Shown here piece by piece: positions 6,364 to 17,500 of a stretch of 64,000 bases of DNA (position 1 is its first letter; the number at the start of each line of letters is the position of its first letter). The translations under genes were made by a program, and so were the position numbers. The notes beneath the pieces are model-generated. The model saw only the letters and a program-made list of their open reading frames with translations. It did no database searches and had not been told where the DNA came from. The DNA comes from Xylanibacter ruminicola (GTDB lineage: Bacteria; Bacteroidota; Bacteroidia; Bacteroidales; Bacteroidaceae): the NCBI GenBank assembly GCA_015060625.1, contig SUYC01000007.1, positions 1 to 64,000 of the forward strand. The letters are read 5' to 3'.

Positions 6364-9123
6364 TTAAAAAGTAACGCTCAGTCCCAGTGCGATGCTCTTG
6401 TTAACGGGGTTGACACCATAGGCCTCGGGATCGCACTCGTCGATATGGTCGAAGCACAGCAGGTCGATACCGCGCACATACAGCTTGGCACCGTTTACAA
6501 TCTTGGTCTTCTCGAGCAGCGACTGGGGCAGGTTGTAATAAACCTCAAGGTTGCGCAGCTTCAGGAACGAGCGGTCGGCCAGCCAGAGGGTTGAGGTCTG
6601 GTAGTTGTTGGCATTGCTCTCGCTGCTCAGGCGTGGCAGCTTGGCATCCTGATGCTCGGGGGTCCAGCGGTTGTCGTAGGCATACTGCGAGATGTTGGTG
6701 TTGCCAATCAGTGGCCAGTACATGCTCTTGGTGTTGAGCACGGCGCTGTAGCGGCCTGTGCCCTGGAACATGGCATAGAAGCCCAGGCCCTTCCACTCGG
6801 CTCCAACATGGAAGTTGTAGTAGATTTCGGGGCAGGTGGTGCTATGACCGATGGCCACTTTATCGTTAGCGTCGATGATGTTATCGCCGTTCACGTCGCG
6901 ATACTTGATGTCGCCAGGCTTAACGGTCGAGAAGGTCTGTGTGGGGCTGGCAGCAATGTCGGCCTGGTCCTTAAAGAAACCGATGGCCTCCAAACCGTAG
7001 GTCTGACCGTAAGGATTGCCTGTCTGTACGAGGTTGTCATACAGGCGTGGCTCCTCCAGCATCTCCTTGATCTTATTCTTGGTGTACATCAGATTGCCGC
7101 CGAGGTTGAAGCTGAAGTTGCCGACGGTTTTGTTGTAGTCGATACCAAGCTCGAAACCATGGCTGTCCACGCGTCCCGCATTCTCGTAAGGTGCATCCAT
7201 ACCCAGCACGGCCGAGTATTTGCCGGCTGCCGACACCCAGATGTCCTTGCGCTGCTGCATCCAGTAGTCGAAGGTTACATCGAGTGCGTCAAACAGTTTT
7301 GCATCGATACCTACATTGTACTTGTAGGCCTTCTCGTGACCTGGATTAGCGGTGGCCATCTGTCCCAGATAAGTGCGACCGAACTCTGAGTTCCAACCGC
7401 TGTCGAAGGGGTAGGTGCCACCTGATGTGTTGTACTGCTGAGCGTAGTAGGTCCACACGTTGTCACCTGGCAGATAGTCGGCATTGATGATGCCGGCCGA
7501 GGCGCGCAGCTTCAGGCTGTTAACCCATTTGGCATTCTGCATAAAATCCTCGTTAGAGATGAGCCATGCGGCCGACAGGGTGGGCGAGAAGCTCCACTTG
7601 GTGCTGGGAGCCAGACGGCTGCTGCCACTCTCGACGAGTGCCAGATCCACGAAGTAGCGGCTGTTGTAGCCATAGTGGGTGAACCAGCTAAAGTTCTGAC
7701 GGTAGATGGTGTTGTTCACTCCCTCGGGGTCTTCGTACTCGTAATCCCACTTGAGCTGCGAGTAGATGCTGTGGCGGCCAAAGGTGCGGTCGTAGTTGAA
7801 ACCACCATCAAAATGCAGGCGACGTGCAAAGGTGTTTACCTTGGCATCTGTACCCATCTCGCTGTCCTTACCATAGGTGGCGGTTTTTACTGTTGGCTCT
7901 GCATCGCCATCAGCCCACGATGGGGCATTCACGCTATACACATAGGTCTTAGAGTGATTCTCGTAAACATTTGATGTGTTGTCGTAACCCACGCGTACCT
8001 GAGCACCAAGGCCTTTGATCCACATGCCGAGATCCTGCTTCAGTGTCACGTCGAACATCAGGGTGCGACTATGGTTCTTGTAATAAGCAGCGCCAACGCT
8101 CTGTGCCACAGGGTTGCTGGTGCCTGCCCACACATCGCTACCGCCCCAAACACCATTGGCATCCTTAACAGGGAAGGCTGCAGCAGGAACGGTGTAAACC
8201 ATATCCCAAAGGTCGGCCTGATCGCCGGGGCGCGATGTCTCCTGCAGTACGCCCAGCAGGTTGACGCGAACGTCGGTAGTCTCTGTCAGGTCGATATCCA
8301 GGTTCATGCGCAGGTTGCCCTTCACATATTTGTCCTGGGTAGAGTAGCCCTCGTTCAGGTTGGGGTTCTTCACAAATCCCTTGTCCGAAATCAGGTCGAT
8401 CATGGTGTAGTAACGGAATTTCTTGGCACCGCCACGAAACTCAACGTTATACTTGTTGGTCATGGCGTTGTTGCGGAATGTCTCGTCCAGCCAGTTCACG
8501 TTAGGGTACAGATAAGGTTTTGTGCCATCGCGCAGGGCGTTGAGCTCCTGAGCACTATAACGGGCCGAGAGTCCATCGTTGATGCGTGCCTCGTTGATGG
8601 CCATGCCATAGGTATAGGCATCCACAAACTTTGGCTTGTTGGCGATAGAATTAAACAGGTGGTCGTAGGTAACCTTGATGCTACGGCTATCGTATTTTCC
8701 ACGTTTGGTGGTGATGTTGATGGCACCATTGGTGCCCTTGTAGCCATAGAGTGCCACGGCAGCAGCATCTTTCAGAATGGTGACATTCTCCACCTCTTCG
8801 GGTGAGATGCTGGTAATATCGCGTTCGATGCCATCTACCAGAATGAGTGGCGAGTTATTGCTCGACGTTTGCAATCCGCGAACATAGAAAGTAGGATTCT
8901 GAGCGGCATAGCGACCACCGTTCTGCAGCGAGATGAGACCGTTGCCCTCTCCAAGTATACTGTTGCCGATGTTTTTGGCACTACGGCGGTCAGTCTTGTC
9001 GGCTTTAATGACCGATACCGCAGCCGTAGATTCCTCAGGTGCCAGCTCTTTGTCGGTCTGTGCCACTCCAGGCAATGAAAGGCTTGCCAGCATGGATAGC
9101 ACGTATATATGTTTTTTATTCAT
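6364..9123 (-). CDS. SusC/RagA-family TonB-dependent transporter, short form
   Basis: A 919-residue outer-membrane TonB-dependent receptor. After a signal peptide (to GVAQ, about residue 21) it goes almost directly to the plug domain (SAKNIGNSILGEG, FYVRGLQT, PLILVDGIERD, EVENVTILKDAAAVALYG, GTNGAINITTKRG) and then the 22-strand barrel, ending in a beta-signal with terminal Phe (LGLSVTF). It lacks the N-terminal carboxypeptidase-D-like domain that the other SusC here has. It imports oligosaccharides together with the downstream SusD protein and is the third gene of the 14348 to 4588 operon. Substrate is inferred from the pectin-degrading neighbours. Confidence 0.93.
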   Translation of the reverse strand: MNKKHIYVLSMLASLSLPGVAQTDKELAPEESTAAVSVIKADKTDRRSAKNIGNSILGEGNGLISLQNGGRYAAQNPTFYVRGLQTSSNNSPLILVDGIERDITSISPEEVENVTILKDAAAVALYGYKGTNGAINITTKRGKYDSRSIKVTYDHLFNSIANKPKFVDAYTYGMAINEARINDGLSARYSAQELNALRDGTKPYLYPNVNWLDETFRNNAMTNKYNVEFRGGAKKFRYYTMIDLISDKGFVKNPNLNEGYSTQDKYVKGNLRMNLDIDLTETTDVRVNLLGVLQETSRPGDQADLWDMVYTVPAAAFPVKDANGVWGGSDVWAGTSNPVAQSVGAAYYKNHSRTLMFDVTLKQDLGMWIKGLGAQVRVGYDNTSNVYENHSKTYVYSVNAPSWADGDAEPTVKTATYGKDSEMGTDAKVNTFARRLHFDGGFNYDRTFGRHSIYSQLKWDYEYEDPEGVNNTIYRQNFSWFTHYGYNSRYFVDLALVESGSSRLAPSTKWSFSPTLSAAWLISNEDFMQNAKWVNSLKLRASAGIINADYLPGDNVWTYYAQQYNTSGGTYPFDSGWNSEFGRTYLGQMATANPGHEKAYKYNVGIDAKLFDALDVTFDYWMQQRKDIWVSAAGKYSAVLGMDAPYENAGRVDSHGFELGIDYNKTVGNFSFNLGGNLMYTKNKIKEMLEEPRLYDNLVQTGNPYGQTYGLEAIGFFKDQADIAASPTQTFSTVKPGDIKYRDVNGDNIIDANDKVAIGHSTTCPEIYYNFHVGAEWKGLGFYAMFQGTGRYSAVLNTKSMYWPLIGNTNISQYAYDNRWTPEHQDAKLPRLSSESNANNYQTSTLWLADRSFLKLRNLEVYYNLPQSLLEKTKIVNGAKLYVRGIDLLCFDHIDECDPEAYGVNPVNKSIALGLSVTF

Positions 9124-9163
9124 GTCTTCTTAATACTTTTTTATTAATTCTTAATGAGAATAA

Positions 9164-11203
9164 TCACCATCCGGCATTCTGTGTCAGACCATACCCTTTA
9201 TTAACCTCAGTGATAGGGAATGGGGTGAGATACCACTTGGGATCAAATCCGTTGCTCCACCAGTAGCGAGCACCGGTAGTGATCTGGAATCGCTCATAGT
9301 CGAAGTGTGATGGCTCGTAGAAGTTAGGATCGGTCTCGGCCAGTTTCTTGTTGAACGATTTGTTGTACCATTGGCTCTCCTCGCGCTTCCAGCTATTGCC
9401 ATCCTTTACCAGACGGTAAATGCGCAGACCGTGCAGTGGGCGCTCGAACAGGTCGGCACGCTTGTAGCGAATCATATCAAAGTAGTGCTCCATCTGGAAT
9501 GCCAGGTCGCAAGCACGCTCACGCATAATCTCGTCGAGCAGAGCCTGCTTGTTGCTGGTAAGGTTCTTGTCGGGGTTGCACTCTACCAGTCCTTTCAAAC
9601 CAACGCGGGCACGTACGGCATCCACATACTTGATGGCCTCGGTGGCGTTGTTGTCGGCCTGCAGCAGTGCTTCGGCATAAGTCAGATAGATATCGCTCAG
9701 CATGATGGCATTCCATTGTGGCTTTTTGCGGCGCATGGCCTCGCCAACAATGTATTTCAGCATGCGGTAGCCTGTACCATACTTTCCGGAGTTGGTCTTC
9801 GAGGCTGTACCTATGGTAGTGCCGCCAACCCACATCTCCCAGTTGGCACCGCTGGCGCGTCCATCGCCCCAGTTCAGGGTCTGGCGGTCACCGTTGACCA
9901 TCACTGTCTCGTAGAGTCGTGGGTCGCGGGTGTACTGCAGGTTCTGCAGCATTTGCTGACCTTTCACGGTGTCGCCCTTCACAAACATATAGTCGAGCTT
10001 GCCTTCCTGCTCGGCCTTGTCCCAATCGAATGGGGTACCATCAGCCCAGGGGAACATCTCTACATATTCCTGAGTGGGGCAATAGGCATAACGGTCGTTA
10101 CCGCCGCTACCATTGGCTTTACCTCCCCAACCAAGGTTGTACCAACCATAGTCGTTACCATGTGCATTGTTGCTGCGACGGATGCTGTGCAGAATTTCAG
10201 GACTGTTCTGCAGGATGTAGCCGCTGCGGAAGGCGTAACGGTAGTCCTCCTGGGTGGTGCCGAGAGGCTGAACCAGGTGATAATGACCGTTGGCGTTCAT
10301 CTGAGCGAAGAAGTCGGCACAGGCCTGTTTGAGCTGCTGCCACAGTTCGGGCTTGCTGCCACCATACCAGGCGCAAGTGTCGGCCTCGGTGGTGTACTTG
10401 CCCTGCCAGTAAGGCTGGCCATCGTTGAACAATGGCGAAGCAGCAAACTGCAGCACCTTGCACTTCAGTGCCATGGCGCCAGCCAGTGTCCAGTGTCCGG
10501 TTTCTGAGGCTGCCTCCGAACCCTCGTAAGCCCAGGGCAGCGCCTTGTTCTTGATAACGGTGTTGAGCTGCTCAACCATGAAGTTGACAGTCGATTCCAC
10601 GCTGCGGCGTGGCAGGTCATAGTTGCCCTCGGCTCCCGTAAACGAGTTCTTGATGATAGGCAGACCGCCATAGAAACGGAAAGCGATAAAGTAAGCATAC
10701 GACAGCAGGCAGCGAGCCTCGTCCTTGATGCGGGCTTTTTCGGCATCGGTCATATCGGGCACCTTGTCGATATTCTCAATCAGAATCCAGCAGTGGCGCA
10801 CATTCTCCCAGATATACTCGTTGGTGTAAGGATAGATGTTACCATTCTTGTTGCCATCGATGGCCGATGTGAGTGAACCGTTGTAGTACTTGCCAAACAC
10901 AATCGTGTTGTTGAACAACAGGTGGAAGTCATCGCCCAGCGCATCGGGCATACCCTTCCAGTAGTTCTGGCACTGAGGTGCTGCGTTGGTAGAGTTGGTG
11001 GGCAGATTGTAGTACTGCGTAGCATAGATACCAGCCAGAAAATTGCGGGTGTATTCGGGATTGCTGAACACGGTATCTGCCGTAACCGTACCACCGGGAG
11101 CCTTCTCAAGGAAAGCATTGCCGAATTTAACGGTGTCGGTGCAAGCGCCAAGACTTAGCGTGAGCAGGCTCGCACCTATTATATTTTTTATATTCAGTTT
11201 CAT
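9164..11203 (-). CDS. SusD/RagB-family surface glycan-binding lipoprotein (long form)
   Basis: A 679-residue SusD homologue with a lipoprotein signal (LSLGAC, Cys about residue 20), typical SusD segments (RNFLAGIYATQYY, ARCLLSYAYFIAFRFYGGLPI, MLSDIYLTYAEALLQ, EIMRERACDLAFQMEHYFDMIRYKRAD split over the C-terminal half) and the family ending YLTPFPITEVNKG...LTQNAGW. It is longer than the usual 500-600 residues, with extra loops in the C-terminal half that could enlarge the binding site. It begins 7 nt after the stop of the first SusC and pairs with it. Confidence 0.93.
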   Translation of the reverse strand: MKLNIKNIIGASLLTLSLGACTDTVKFGNAFLEKAPGGTVTADTVFSNPEYTRNFLAGIYATQYYNLPTNSTNAAPQCQNYWKGMPDALGDDFHLLFNNTIVFGKYYNGSLTSAIDGNKNGNIYPYTNEYIWENVRHCWILIENIDKVPDMTDAEKARIKDEARCLLSYAYFIAFRFYGGLPIIKNSFTGAEGNYDLPRRSVESTVNFMVEQLNTVIKNKALPWAYEGSEAASETGHWTLAGAMALKCKVLQFAASPLFNDGQPYWQGKYTTEADTCAWYGGSKPELWQQLKQACADFFAQMNANGHYHLVQPLGTTQEDYRYAFRSGYILQNSPEILHSIRRSNNAHGNDYGWYNLGWGGKANGSGGNDRYAYCPTQEYVEMFPWADGTPFDWDKAEQEGKLDYMFVKGDTVKGQQMLQNLQYTRDPRLYETVMVNGDRQTLNWGDGRASGANWEMWVGGTTIGTASKTNSGKYGTGYRMLKYIVGEAMRRKKPQWNAIMLSDIYLTYAEALLQADNNATEAIKYVDAVRARVGLKGLVECNPDKNLTSNKQALLDEIMRERACDLAFQMEHYFDMIRYKRADLFERPLHGLRIYRLVKDGNSWKREESQWYNKSFNKKLAETDPNFYEPSHFDYERFQITTGARYWWSNGFDPKWYLTPFPITEVNKGYGLTQNAGW

Positions 11204-11210
11204 GTAGCTT

Positions 11211-14200
11211 TTAGAAATTAAGTTTCAGACTTGCTGTATAGGTTCTCTGGAGGGGATAAGAAGGCGACGTGCTGGCACGGGTCTCGGGATCGCCCCAGAT
11301 ATACGGTGTGAAGGTGAGCAGGTTATAACCACTCAAAGCTATCTGTGCACGGTTGATGCCCAACTTCTTGAGGAATGGGAAGTGCATGTTGTAGGCAACC
11401 ATCAAAGTCTTCAGGCGCAGATACTTGGCATCCTTCTCGTAAAGTGCACAATCCTGATAGTTGTTGGTTGTACCATTGGTCCAGGTGGCACGTGGGTATT
11501 CGTAGTCCTGACCAGGGGCATCGGGATTCCAAGTGTTTTCAAGATGATATTTCAGCAGTCCGCCACGGTCCTTGGTAGTACGATCGAGGAATGGATAGCG
11601 GAACACATCGCTGATGACGCGTGACACGTTCCAAGCAGCAGTCCACTGCATGTTGAACTCGAAATCCTTCCAGGCAAATCCTGCATTGATACCGGCCATG
11701 AACTCAGGATCGTCGGTATAGCCCAGGTCGCGGGTCTTATCATCCTCGTTAATCACGCCGTTGCCGTCCAGGTCCACAAATACGGCATCACCATCCTGCA
11801 GGTCAACCAGCTGCTTGGGGAATGGCTGTCCGAAGGTCTCTTCGTAAAGGCGTGGCGTTTCGGCATCGTAGAAGCGGAAGAACTTGTACATATAGCGTGA
11901 GCCGATGCGATGGCCCTTTTCATACTGATACGAGTTGGTGTAGGGGGCCTCTTTCTTTTCCTTAATCTCGTTCTGGTTGTGCGAGATATTCACAGTGGCC
12001 CAATAGCGGAAATCGCTGCCAATCTTATCGTTCCACTTCAGCGAGAGTTCCCATCCCCAGCTATCTACAACACCCAAGTTTGAGTAAGGTGGCTGGAATC
12101 CAACAACCGATGGAGCTGAGTAGTCGCGCAGCAGAATATTGGTGCGGTGCTCCTTATAGTAATCAAAGGTGGCACGCAGGCGGTCGTCGGCGAAATTCAC
12201 ATCCACACCGTAGTCCTGCTTGAAGGCCTTTTCCCATGTCACTTCGGGGTTGTTCTTATTGTTCACATCCTCGTAATAAGCTGGGATAAGGGTTGAGTTT
12301 TCTATACCAAAGTTGTAGGCATAACCGTTACGTGCTGCCATGGCGGTGCTGTAAAGATAGGGGTCGGAGAGATACATGAATCGGCTACCACCCACCTTGT
12401 CGTTACCTACCAAACCCCATGAGGCACGCAGCTTTAAGAAAGAAACCACGCTTTTAAGAGGTTGGAAGAAAGGCTCGTCACTGGCAATCCATCCGATAGA
12501 ACCAGCAGGGAATGTGCCGAAGCGATGATCGGGGTGGAAGTTCTCCGAACCATTGTAGCCTACATTAAATTCGGCCATATAGCGGTTTTTCCAGTCGTAA
12601 GTAACACGACCCACTAAACCTACGTATCCACGAGGAATATCAGAATAAGAAGAAGGATAGTACTCCTTGCTCTGGTTGTAAAGCAACAGGGCTGTAACGG
12701 TGTGATCGCCGAATGTGCGGTTGTAGTTCAGCGAGGTCTCGAAATACCAGTTACGAGCCTTGCCAGTTGATTCGGCAAATGTAACAGGCGTGTTCTCGCC
12801 GCTCTTACGATAGGCAATGGTGCCATCGTCCTGAATAACAGGGAAATAAGTGGCACGACCAACGGTTCCCTCCTTGTTGACAGAGAACAAACTGTTATAC
12901 GAGCCTTTGATCTTGAAGAGCAGACCCTTGGTCAGGAAGTCGAGCTTTTGCTGCAACTGCAAGTCCATCTGCAACTTGTTGTCGTTATAATGGTAATAAC
13001 CACCTGTACCACCACTATTATAATAGGTCATGGCATTACCGCCGATGAATGGCATGTTGATACCATCGGTATAATCGGTGGTGGTAGCCACCTGCTTGCC
13101 ATCGATGATACCAGGGCTTGAGAATGGAGTTGACTGAGTCATGGCCATGATCATGCCCGAAGCACCCTGGCTGGTGTGAGGCTTCTGCGAATTGCTCACG
13201 TTGCCGGCGACATTAAACGACAGGGTGGTGGTGGGAGTCACATCAAGGTCGAGGTTGGTGCGATAGTTAAAGCGGTTGTAACGGTAGTCGTAATGGAAAT
13301 CATCACCAAACTCCTTGAACAGGCCGCCCTGAGTCATGAAACCAGCCGAAACAAAGTAACGCATGTTTTTGGTTCCACCGCTGATGTTGATATTGTGCTT
13401 GGTCTGAAGCGTCATGTTCTTCATGATGTAATCGTTCCAGCGCATGTTAGGGAAACGGATAGGATCGCTGCCGCTCTTGAACTTCTCCAAAACCTCATCC
13501 GAGAACATGGGGGTAAATGTCTCGCCCGAAGCAAAGTTGAAGTCGTTGCGCTGCATCTGGTTGAAGAAGGTACCATACTCGTAAGAGTTGGCCAGCTCAA
13601 GCATCTTTGTTGGAGTAAGGGCTGAGAACGAGGTCGAGATATCTATCTTGGCCTTGCCTTCCTGTCCGCGCTTGGTGGTAATCAGCACAACACCGTTGGC
13701 ACCACGCACACCGAATACGGCTGTGGCCGAAGCATCCTTCAGTACGGTGATGCTCTCGATGTCCTCAGGGTCGATATCGCCCATCGAACGCTCCACACCA
13801 TCCACCTGAATCAGAGGGGCTGAGTCGGCCCATGTTCCCTGACCACGTACAAACACGGTAGCGGCATCGCTACCTGGTTCACCCGAATACTGTACGGTGG
13901 TAACACCAGAGAGCTGTCCAGCCAGAATGTTGTTCACTGATGATACAGGTGTGCGGGTCAGGTCTTCGCTCTTTACACTCGAGAGTGCACCAGTTACCGT
14001 CACCTTCTTCTGTACACCATAGGCCACAACTTCTACAGCCTTCAGCATGGTTGCCTCTTCTTCCAGAACAACTCGCATTCCGTTCTTGGCTGCTACACTT
14101 TGAGTCTTGTAGCCTACAAATGAAATTTTTAACTTCGCACCAGTTTCGGCATTCAGTACAAAGTTACCATCGAAGTCCGTTACCGTACCCGTGGCAACCT

Positions 14201-14348
14201 TTGCGCCTTCAATCAAAACGCTGGCACCAATCACAGGCTCACCTTGTGAATCTACTACCGAACCACGGATTGCAGTCTGAGCAAAAGCCGCGGCACTAAG
14301 CAGGCACATCACAATAGTTAGTGAGACTTTCCTTAGTTTTAGCATCAT
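11211..14348 (-). CDS. SusC/RagA-family TonB-dependent transporter, full form
   Basis: A 1045-residue outer-membrane transporter: signal peptide (to AAAFAQ, about 24), carboxypeptidase-D regulatory-like domain (IRGSVVDSQGEPVIGASVLIEG to about 105), TonB-box-like region and plug (VVAYGVQKKVTVTGALSSV, IESITVLKDASATAVFG, GANGVVLITTKRG), then barrel strands to the C-terminal Phe (ASLKLNF). It is the first gene of the leftward SusCDCD operon, with a -7 box about 60 nt before its start and the HTCS regulator gene divergent. The substrate is probably a pectic oligosaccharide, judging by neighbours. Confidence 0.95.
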   Translation of the reverse strand: MMLKLRKVSLTIVMCLLSAAAFAQTAIRGSVVDSQGEPVIGASVLIEGAKVATGTVTDFDGNFVLNAETGAKLKISFVGYKTQSVAAKNGMRVVLEEEATMLKAVEVVAYGVQKKVTVTGALSSVKSEDLTRTPVSSVNNILAGQLSGVTTVQYSGEPGSDAATVFVRGQGTWADSAPLIQVDGVERSMGDIDPEDIESITVLKDASATAVFGVRGANGVVLITTKRGQEGKAKIDISTSFSALTPTKMLELANSYEYGTFFNQMQRNDFNFASGETFTPMFSDEVLEKFKSGSDPIRFPNMRWNDYIMKNMTLQTKHNINISGGTKNMRYFVSAGFMTQGGLFKEFGDDFHYDYRYNRFNYRTNLDLDVTPTTTLSFNVAGNVSNSQKPHTSQGASGMIMAMTQSTPFSSPGIIDGKQVATTTDYTDGINMPFIGGNAMTYYNSGGTGGYYHYNDNKLQMDLQLQQKLDFLTKGLLFKIKGSYNSLFSVNKEGTVGRATYFPVIQDDGTIAYRKSGENTPVTFAESTGKARNWYFETSLNYNRTFGDHTVTALLLYNQSKEYYPSSYSDIPRGYVGLVGRVTYDWKNRYMAEFNVGYNGSENFHPDHRFGTFPAGSIGWIASDEPFFQPLKSVVSFLKLRASWGLVGNDKVGGSRFMYLSDPYLYSTAMAARNGYAYNFGIENSTLIPAYYEDVNNKNNPEVTWEKAFKQDYGVDVNFADDRLRATFDYYKEHRTNILLRDYSAPSVVGFQPPYSNLGVVDSWGWELSLKWNDKIGSDFRYWATVNISHNQNEIKEKKEAPYTNSYQYEKGHRIGSRYMYKFFRFYDAETPRLYEETFGQPFPKQLVDLQDGDAVFVDLDGNGVINEDDKTRDLGYTDDPEFMAGINAGFAWKDFEFNMQWTAAWNVSRVISDVFRYPFLDRTTKDRGGLLKYHLENTWNPDAPGQDYEYPRATWTNGTTNNYQDCALYEKDAKYLRLKTLMVAYNMHFPFLKKLGINRAQIALSGYNLLTFTPYIWGDPETRASTSPSYPLQRTYTASLKLNF

Positions 14349-14407
14349 AAATAATTTTTTTTAGTTTGACTTAATTAAAATTGTTACATTAGGTTTTAAT
14401 TTCGTTG

Positions 14408-14415
14408 CAAAATTA
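14408..14415 (-). promoter_or_regulatory. Putative -7 box for the SusCDCD operon
   Basis: CAAAATTA on the + strand reads TAATTTTG on the coding strand, matching TAnnTTTG, 60 nt before the SusC ATG. No clear TTTG is found at the expected -33 distance, as is usual for activator-dependent promoters. Confidence 0.45.
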
Positions 14416-14490
14416 TACCATATAATATATTTTGACTTGAACAATTATCCAAAAACTTGGATTTTTATCCTTATTTCAAAAAAAAGTTAT

Positions 14491-14498
14491 TATCTTTG
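14491..14498 (+). promoter_or_regulatory. -7 box TATCTTTG for the HTCS gene
   Basis: TATCTTTG lies 24 nt before the ATG at 14523. It sits inside the upstream extension of the reading frame, which argues that translation starts downstream of it. Confidence 0.6.
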
Positions 14499-14522
14499 TG
14501 CCTGATTACGATACTACTGGTT

Positions 14523-17500
14523 ATGACTAATAAGCTAAAAATGTCAATAGCATTATTGCTGTTCACAATGCTACTATCAAAATCGTACGGCGAGAAACGC
14601 CTGACGAGCAGGGTTGTTACCACCATTAATGGGCTGCCTACGAACAGAGTGAATGATATGGTTCAGGATCGCGATGGTTATCTGTGGTTCGGAACCTCGA
14701 ACGGATTATGTCGTTATGATGGCTACTCGTTCCTGGTATTCCCAACCATGGGCGCAGGGGCGGGGCAAACCAACGCCAACGTGGGTACCATTCATATCGA
14801 CGAGAAAAATCAGTTGATGTGGCTACGTTCGGCCACCTTTAATTATGCCTGTTATGATTTGCGACGGAAAAAGTTTGTGGATTATACCGGCGAGTGTGAT
14901 CCGCAAAAGACGTTTGAACGCTTCTATCCTGAAAAGAATGGCATCTGGATGTATGAGGCTAAAGTTGGTATCAGGCATGTAACCTATCGGGATGGCAAGT
15001 TCAGCTGTCACGATTATACCCAGGAAGATGGTAGTTTGCCGCCTTCCAGAATTAAACGACTCCGACCCGACAAAGGTGGAAACATGTGGATACTCACCGA
15101 CAATGGGCTGTTGAGGGCCGACAAACAGGGACGTTTGAAGGTGTTGGTGGACCATGGTGATTTTATGATGCAGAACACCTGGAAAGACCGCGTACTTGTT
15201 TTAACCAGAGATGGATGGTTGCTGGTGTTCGACCTGAATGGCAAACGGTTACATAAACTGCGTATGCCGCAAGGCTTAAGAGACATGGGGGCTGTGAATG
15301 GTAATATCGTTTGGCAAGACAAATGGCTGATTATGACGCGCACATCTGTGATTGCCTTTGACTGCCGTAAGCTGACTTTTTCAATACCCGATGCCTACCA
15401 GATGGAGTATGCCATCGCACTTGATGAACACGAAGGCAACTTCTGGGTGGCCGACAAGCATGGCACGCTCACACTTTTCCCCGCTGTAGGGCCTGTCAAA
15501 CGTTTCCCGCTACTGCATGAGTCGGGCTTCGACGTGAAGCGAAAACGCAACTTCTCCACCATCATGGGACCTGGAGGAAAATTCTATATTGCTACCTATG
15601 GTAACGGACTTTTTGTATATAATCCCAAGGATGGCAGTACCACACATTATTCGGCAAGCGACAAGGATCCGATTATTGGTACCGACTATCTGACCAATAT
15701 CCATACCGACAATAGTGGTAATATATGGATTGGACAGGAAGATGCGGGCATTGCTTGCATCACGGAATCGCAGTTGCCCGAAACCACCCATCTGCTGCCT
15801 GACCCTATGCACCCTGGTGGGAAGTCGAACTATATTACAAGGATGATACCCCAACCTGGTGGTGGAGTGCTTGTGGAAACCCAAAGTCAGGATATATACC
15901 AGTATCATCCGTTTACTAATACCATCCAGAAAACAGGTCGTACCGTTGCTGACAATGCGGTGGTGGATAGCATTGTGGATAAGCGGGGACGTGTCTGGAT
16001 GGCCGTCTGGGAGAAGGGACTGGTCATGACGGGGAAAGCGAGGAATGGCAAGCTGCAATCGGTTTCCTTCTTGATGCATAGCACTTCGGAAAGTAGAATC
16101 ACCGATTTGGCCCTTGATAAAAACGGCATTCTTTGGGCAGCTACCTATAATGGAGTATATATTATTGATACGAATGCGCACGAGATAGATGAAAGCAGGT
16201 TCGGACATATGGGAGTTAACGAGGGGCTTTCTTCGAACAGCATTAATTGTGTGTTGCCATCGTCCGACGGCTATGTGTGGATAGGCGGACAAGGTACTGG
16301 CATTGTAAAAACGACTTACGACAGCAGTGGTAAATATACCATCGAAACCATTTCGAACAAACAAGGGTTGAATAGTAATAACATCCAGTCGCTGGTCGAA
16401 GACCATCGGGGGTATATATGGGCTGCCACTGATGATGGCCTGTCCATGCTAAATCCTAAGACCAGGCAGATTCTCAGATACAAGGTTGGTTCAACCTTGC
16501 TTAGGAGCCTGTATTCGGAACACTGTGCACTGAGTATCCATCAGGGGGGGACGTTATTGTTTGGCACCCACGATGGTATCAGTATCATAAAAACTGGCAA
16601 TATGTTGTTTGAGCATGATAAAGTACGACAAGCCACCATTACGGATATCGACGTAAATGGCAAATCAATATTCAATGATGAACAATATGAAGACATGTGT
16701 TTGCTGGATAATAAAATTACACTGGCGCACAATGAGAATTCGCTGATGATACACTTCTCGTGCTTCGACTATGCCCACTCCGAACGTACCATGTACCAGT
16801 TTTATCTCGAAGGCATAGAAAAAGGGTGGCGCGAGCCTACAACACAGCACAATGTGGATTACGGTAATCTGCCACCAGGAACCTATGTCTTTCATCTCAG
16901 AACTGGCGAGAATGGCGAAGAAAAAGCGCTGCGCATCGTTATCCGTCAGCCATGGTACAACACCTGGTGGGCTTGGATGACCTACCTTATTATAATAGGT
17001 ACGGGCGTGGCCATCTTTTACCGCCAGAAACGCGAACAGTTTAAGATGCGCCAGCAGATTACAATCGAGAAAGAGGTGGCCGAGTTTCGTACCAAATTCT
17101 TCACCCAGGTGGCCCACGAGTTCCGCACACCTATTGCCATTATCAGCGGAGCTGTTGATAAACTGGAAGATTTGGGTGGTGGGCAAAGAAAACCTTTGCA
17201 AACGGCCAAACGTGGTGTGAAACGACTGAGTAAGTTGGTGAACCAGTTGATGGAATTCAGAAAGATAAACACTGGCAATTTGCGGCTTAGTGTGGAGCCT
17301 GGCGAGCTGGTGGGATTTGTGCGTGACATCTATCAGGATTTCTGGAATGCTGCCCAGCAGAAAGAGTTGCAGATGACTTTTGTTTCATCCGAGAAAAGAT
17401 GCGAGATGATTTTTGATCGCCATCTCATCGATACCATTGCCTACAATCTGATGAGTAACGCCGTGAAATACACCCCTCAGGGTGGAAGCGTGCGCGTACG

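Noticed and set aside
14457..14522. Upstream extension of the HTCS reading frame
   Set aside because: The -7 box TATCTTTG at 14491-14498 lies inside it, so the mRNA would begin after the first ATG.
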